Positions 6,737 through 9,335 of a stretch of 9,335 nt of DNA are shown here, in pieces. The translations under genes were made by a program, and so were the position numbers. Positions within the stretch are counted from its first letter, which is position 1. The number at the start of each line of letters is the position of its first letter. The DNA comes from Candidatus Pacearchaeota archaeon CG11_big_fil_rev_8_21_14_0_20_30_13 (GTDB taxonomy: Archaea > Nanobdellota > Nanobdellia > Pacearchaeales > GW2011-AR1): NCBI GenBank assembly GCA_002762735.1, contig PCVV01000050.1, positions 304 through 9,638 of the forward strand, read 5' to 3'. The notes below the pieces were generated by a model, which saw only the letters and a list, made by a program, of their open reading frames with translations, did not search any database and was not told where the DNA came from.

Positions 6737-6743
6737 TTTAAAG
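6736..6743 (+). promoter_or_regulatory. Candidate TATA box of RNase J, touching the rnp2 start codon
   Basis: TTTTAAAG is centred about 29 bp before the RNase J ATG and would place initiation a few bases upstream of it. Its first base is the first base of the rnp2 start codon on the other strand. An alternative is CTTTATATT at 6712-6720 inside rnp2, which would give a leader of about 27 nt. Confidence 0.45.
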
Positions 6744-6760
6744 TTATTTTTGCTGAAAAG

Positions 6761-6770
6761 AATATAAAAT
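6761..6770 (-). promoter_or_regulatory. Candidate TATA box of rnp2, touching the RNase J start codon
   Basis: On the minus strand this reads ATTTTATATT, centred about 29 bp before the rnp2 ATG and predicting a leader of only a few bases. It includes the first two bases of the RNase J start codon at 6769. This supports the longer rnp2 start at 6736. Confidence 0.5.
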
Positions 6771-8109
6771 GGAAATTTGCACGGTTGGCGGGTTTGAAGA
6801 AGTTGGAAAAAATATGACTGCAGTTAAAATTGGAGAGGAAGTTTTTATATTTGATTGCGGATTTTTTTTACCAGGAATAATTGAACTTCAAGAACAAGAA
6901 AAAATTGGATATAGTCTTCCTGGACTAAGAAGAGTTGGAGGAGTCCCTGATGATAGAATTCTCGACCAATTAGGTTGGAGAGAAAAAGTAAAAGCAATAT
7001 TTTTGTCTCATGCTCATTTGGATCATATAGGTGGACTTACGTTTCTTGCAAATAGATACCCTCATATTGAGATTTTTGGAACTGCATTCACAATGAAAGT
7101 TTTGGAATCCCTAATTGAAGATGCTGGAGTAAAAATAAATAATCCTTTAAGAGTTGTTAATTCTGATTCGAGACATAAAATTAAGTCTAGCAAAGAAGGA
7201 ATTGAAATTGAGTTTGTTCATGCAACTCATTCGACATTGGATTGTGCATATCTAGCATTACATACTAAAGAAGGAATTTTCTTTTATTCTCTTGATTTAA
7301 AATTTGATAATCATCCAACTCTTGGAAATCCTCCTAATTACCAAAGACTTAAGGAATTAGGAAAAGAAAAAGTTAAGGCACTTGTTATAGACTCCCTTTA
7401 TGCTTACACTGAAAAGAAACCCGGCGGAGAAAAAATCGCTGAACATCTTTTAGAAGATGCATTTTCAAAAGTGAATCAAGGAGATAAAGCCTTGTTCATT
7501 ACAACATTTTCAAGCCATATCGAAAGATTAAATAACATTGTGAAAATCGGTCAGAGAACAAAGAGGGAAATCGTTTTTCTTGGAAGAAGTCTTGCAAAAT
7601 ATGTTGGTTGTGCATTAAAGATTGGCAAATGTCCTTTTGCAAACAAAGTTAAAATCGCCAAATATAGGGGTCAAGTAGACTCAATTTTAAAAAAAGTTGA
7701 ATCAGGCAGGGGAAGATATCTAATTGTTTGTACTGGCCACCAAGCAGAAAAAAATTCAATTTTAGACCGAATATCCAGAGGAGATACCTATTTCAAATTT
7801 AGAGAAGGAGATAATTTGATATTTTCTTCAAGTGTTATCCCCACAGAAGTAAATCTTGAAGCAAGAGAAAAGCTTGATGCGAAATTAAGAAAAATGGGAG
7901 TTAAAATACAAGTTGATGTTCATGTTCACGGACATGGAAGCAGAGAAGACATGAGAGAATTAATTCAAATGTTAAAACCTGAACATGTCATTCCGGCACA
8001 TGGATCACAAGTTCAAGAAAAACCCCTAATTGGTCTAGCTGAAGAATTTGGATACATTGAAGGGAAAACTTCTCACCTAAAAAAGAATGGTGAAATCATT
8101 ACAATCTAA
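6769..8109 (+). CDS. rnj: Archaeal ribonuclease J (beta-CASP metallo-beta-lactamase RNase)
   Basis: RNase J degrades RNA 5' to 3' with two zinc ions and acts in mRNA turnover and RNA trimming. The 446-residue protein has the metallo-beta-lactamase motif 2 HAHLDH (H81, H83, D85, H86), motif 3 His154 in HATHSTLD, and motif 4 Asp176 in FYSLDLKFD. The beta-CASP part shows motif A as VIDSLYA (D208), motif B in HVHGHGSRED (His at 385, 387 and 389) and motif C His411 in VIPAHG. The length matches archaeal RNase J, which lacks the long C-terminal domain of bacterial forms, and the HSTLDC version of motif 3 differs from the CPSF-like KH-domain proteins. No KH domain is present, which argues against aCPSF1. 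It diverges from rnp2 with 32 bp between starts. The downstream membrane protein gene has its own TATA box. Confidence 0.92.
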   Translation: MEICTVGGFEEVGKNMTAVKIGEEVFIFDCGFFLPGIIELQEQEKIGYSLPGLRRVGGVPDDRILDQLGWREKVKAIFLSHAHLDHIGGLTFLANRYPHIEIFGTAFTMKVLESLIEDAGVKINNPLRVVNSDSRHKIKSSKEGIEIEFVHATHSTLDCAYLALHTKEGIFFYSLDLKFDNHPTLGNPPNYQRLKELGKEKVKALVIDSLYAYTEKKPGGEKIAEHLLEDAFSKVNQGDKALFITTFSSHIERLNNIVKIGQRTKREIVFLGRSLAKYVGCALKIGKCPFANKVKIAKYRGQVDSILKKVESGRGRYLIVCTGHQAEKNSILDRISRGDTYFKFREGDNLIFSSSVIPTEVNLEAREKLDAKLRKMGVKIQVDVHVHGHGSREDMRELIQMLKPEHVIPAHGSQVQEKPLIGLAEEFGYIEGKTSHLKKNGEIITI

Positions 8110-8119
8110 AAAGACAAAT

Positions 8120-8127
8120 TTTTAAAC
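8120..8127 (+). promoter_or_regulatory. TATA box for the membrane protein/methyltransferase pair
   Basis: TTTTAAAC is centred about 24-25 bp before the ATG at 8148, again predicting a leaderless mRNA. It starts 10 bp after the RNase J stop, so the next two genes can be transcribed independently of RNase J, although read-through remains possible. Confidence 0.55.
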
Positions 8128-8147
8128 AACAAACTCCTTTTCTGTGG

Positions 8148-8669
8148 ATGGTAAAAGAAGAGGACTATCTCTTAACAAATCAAGAAATTCTTGGTGGACT
8201 TAAGACTGCAATTGAAAGAGGCCAAAACTTGAAAGAAGCAATGATGACTTTCTATCAAGCTGGATATAAAAAAGAAGAAATTGAGGATGCTGCAAGAGCT
8301 TATATTTATCTTCAAAGAGGGAATTCTGAAGTTGAAGTTTTAAATAAAGAAAAAGAAGAAACTAAAAGTCCGAACAAAGAAAAAGTGGTTAGCGGATTTA
8401 ATATTAAAAAAGAAAGCCAAACTGAATATTCAGGAGTTCAAAAAACATTTGTTCCATTAATTGGGGGAGAAGGTAAAGAAGAAAAATCCGGAAAGAAAGT
8501 TGTACAAAAGATTTCTGGATATAATAATCAAAAAGATTTAACTCAATTCAAGAGCAGCACTGTGACAAGTATTTTGGTTGTAACTCTTTTAGTCCTTATT
8601 GGAATTCTTGCATTGGTCTTTTTATTCAAATCTGAGTTGATTGATTTTATAAATGGCCTATTTGGATAA
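8148..8669 (+). CDS. Single-pass membrane protein with a possible UBA-like N-terminal domain, function unknown
   Basis: I do not recognise a named family. The 173-residue protein has three parts. Residues 8-55 look like a small three-helix bundle (TNQEILGGLKTAIERG, then LKEAMMTFYQAGYKKEEIED), whose pattern recalls UBA/CUE-type domains; this is only a fold guess. Residues 60-135 are polar, rich in Lys, Glu and Ser, and likely disordered. Residues 139-161 (ILVVTLLVLIGILALVFLF) form one membrane helix near the C-terminus, followed by a short tail. There is no signal peptide, so a tail-anchor-like topology with the N-terminal domain in the cytoplasm is plausible. The ATG is supported by the TATA box 25 bp upstream. 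The methyltransferase gene starts 2 bp after its stop, implying one transcript. Confidence 0.82.
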   Translation: MVKEEDYLLTNQEILGGLKTAIERGQNLKEAMMTFYQAGYKKEEIEDAARAYIYLQRGNSEVEVLNKEKEETKSPNKEKVVSGFNIKKESQTEYSGVQKTFVPLIGGEGKEEKSGKKVVQKISGYNNQKDLTQFKSSTVTSILVVTLLVLIGILALVFLFKSELIDFINGLFG

Positions 8670-8671
8670 AA

Positions 8672-9199
8672 ATGTCTCTAGTTTATGAACCTTCTGAAGA
8701 TTCTTATTTATTACAAGAAGTCTTGATGAATCATTTAAAAAAGAGATCAAAAAAAATCAAGATTATTGAAATAGGGACAGGATCTGGAATTCAACTTGAA
8801 ACATTAAAAAAAATGGGTTTCAAAAATCTTTCTGGAGTAGATAAAAACGAGGATGCAATTAATCTTTGCAAACAAAAAGGATTTGAAGTGATTTGGTCCA
8901 ACCTATTCTCTAACATAAAAGAAAAATTTGATTTAATTATATTTAATCCTCCCTATCTTCCTGCAGATAAAAGAGAGGATACCGAATCCGCAATTGCAAC
9001 AAGCGGTGGAAAAAATGGTTCTGAATTAATTAATAAATTTTTAGTTGAAGCTAAAACTCACCTTGAGATAAAAGGAAAGATAATTTTGCTTGTTTCTAAT
9101 TTAACAAAAGGGATTGATTGGGAAAGATATACTAAAAAATTACTTGTAGAAAAAAAATTGTTTTTTGAAAAATTAGAAGTTTGGGAGTTAAAAGTATAA
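8672..9199 (+). CDS. HemK2/Mtq2-type protein glutamine N5-methyltransferase
   Basis: The 175-residue class I methyltransferase begins with VYEPSEDSYLL (4-14), characteristic of the short archaeal/eukaryal HemK2 group. The SAM motif is EIGTGSG (33-39), an acidic GVDKNEDA follows beta-2, and the catalytic NPPY is at 92-95. The GGKNGSELINKFL segment after it is also typical. Eukaryal and archaeal Mtq2 methylate the glutamine of the GGQ motif in release factor 1 with the partner Trm112, and some members modify histone H4 lysine. By family I infer the release factor here; no Trm112 gene is in the window. The length is slightly under the usual ~190-200, but the fold's core is complete. It starts 2 bp after the membrane protein gene, without a clear ribosome-binding site, and ends 1 bp from an opposing reading frame. 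Confidence 0.88.
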   Translation: MSLVYEPSEDSYLLQEVLMNHLKKRSKKIKIIEIGTGSGIQLETLKKMGFKNLSGVDKNEDAINLCKQKGFEVIWSNLFSNIKEKFDLIIFNPPYLPADKREDTESAIATSGGKNGSELINKFLVEAKTHLEIKGKIILLVSNLTKGIDWERYTKKLLVEKKLFFEKLEVWELKV

Positions 9200-9200
9200 A

Positions 9201-9335
9201 TTATTTTAATTCACTAAGAATTTCGGGATGAGGGGTGGTTCCGACGACCAAAAAATTAGAGAGAAAAGCCTGCCCTTTTTGTTTCTTTCTTTTTAAGAAA
9301 GAAGAGAGGGCTGACTTTTTATTCAAGATATTCAA
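9201..9335 (-). CDS. C-terminal end of an unidentified minus-strand gene (runs off the right edge)
   Basis: On the minus strand an open frame enters at 9335 and ends with TAA at 9203-9201. It gives 44 residues with no stop: LNILNKKSALSSFLKRKKQK, then GQAFLSNFLVVGTTPHPEIL and SELK. The mix of charged, hydrophobic and glycine/proline residues looks like real protein. A tail-to-tail arrangement 1 bp from the methyltransferase stop fits the compact packing seen at dphB/hisS and TrmB/rnp2. I do not recognise the family. A stop-free run of this length in AT-rich DNA is suggestive but not decisive, and a structured RNA or plain intergenic DNA is the alternative. A strong hairpin lies within it. Confidence 0.55.
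   Translation of the reverse strand: MNILNKKSALSSFLKRKKQKGQAFLSNFLVVGTTPHPEILSELK
9272..9311 (+). terminator. Candidate terminator hairpin downstream of the methyltransferase
   Basis: TTTCTTTCTT (9282-9291) pairs with AAGAAAGAAG (9295-9304) over 10 bp (nine Watson-Crick, one G-T) around a 3-base loop. An outer GCCCT/AGGGC pair (9272-9276 with 9307-9311) extends it. T5 follows at 9316-9320 on the plus strand. It could end the plus-strand transcript about 110 bp past the stop. It also lies in the probable opposing gene's Lys/Arg-rich coding stretch, so the repeat may be a by-product of codon composition. Confidence 0.3.

Noticed and set aside
9221..9320. Possible RNase P RNA or other structured RNA (GAGAGAAAAGCC resembles the conserved GAGGAAAGUCC)
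   Set aside because: The match to the universal region is imperfect, the hairpin is on the wrong side for P3, and an opposing coding frame explains the stretch better.
1..9335. CRISPR array, insertion sequence, or defence/toxin-antitoxin cassette
   Set aside because: No regularly spaced repeats, transposase, terminal inverted repeats or paired small toxin-like genes are visible; the identifiable genes are mostly housekeeping.

Overview
The window looks like chromosomal DNA from an AT-rich archaeon with a compact genome. Archaeal markers are a diphthine synthase, an RNase P Pop5/Rnp2 protein, an archaeal-type RNase J, an archaeal/eukaryal-type isoleucyl-tRNA synthetase and a tRNA-His with an encoded G-1. 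Several TATA boxes lie about 25 bp upstream of start codons, which points to leaderless transcription, and I see no clear Shine-Dalgarno sites. Short intergenic gaps, slightly short proteins and a XerA-like integrase tail suggest a DPANN lineage such as Pacearchaeota or Woesearchaeota. That placement is inference, not shown by any marker alignment.

Layout. At 1-182 there is a decayed C-terminal remnant of a tyrosine recombinase, followed by a three-helix membrane protein (184-444) and dphB (507-1235). On the minus strand, tRNA-His(GTG) (2395-2466) lies only 11 bp upstream of hisS (1232-2383), so the pair is probably one transcript. The hisS 3' end overlaps the dphB 3' end by 4 bp. A 231-bp divergent region (2467-2697) separates the tRNA from ileS (2698-5553). 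A TrmB-family regulator follows (5618-6424), then rnp2 on the minus strand (6431-6736). RNase J (6769-8109) diverges from rnp2 across 32 bp. Then come a single-pass membrane protein with a possible UBA-like N-terminus (8148-8669) and an HemK2/Mtq2-type methyltransferase (8672-9199). A probable truncated minus-strand gene of unknown function enters from the right edge (9201-9335).

How the genes fit together. Almost every recognisable gene serves translation or RNA processing: tRNA charging (HisRS, IleRS), a tRNA, tRNA 5' maturation (RNase P), mRNA/rRNA 5' trimming (RNase J), elongation factor 2 modification (DphB) and probable release-factor modification (Mtq2-like). The exceptions are the integrase relic, the regulator and two uncharacterised membrane proteins. 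I see no CRISPR array, insertion sequence or defence-like cassette. The most unusual points are the tRNA-His/hisS pair, the back-to-back promoters of two ribonuclease genes, and the conserved-looking but unassigned 173-residue membrane protein.
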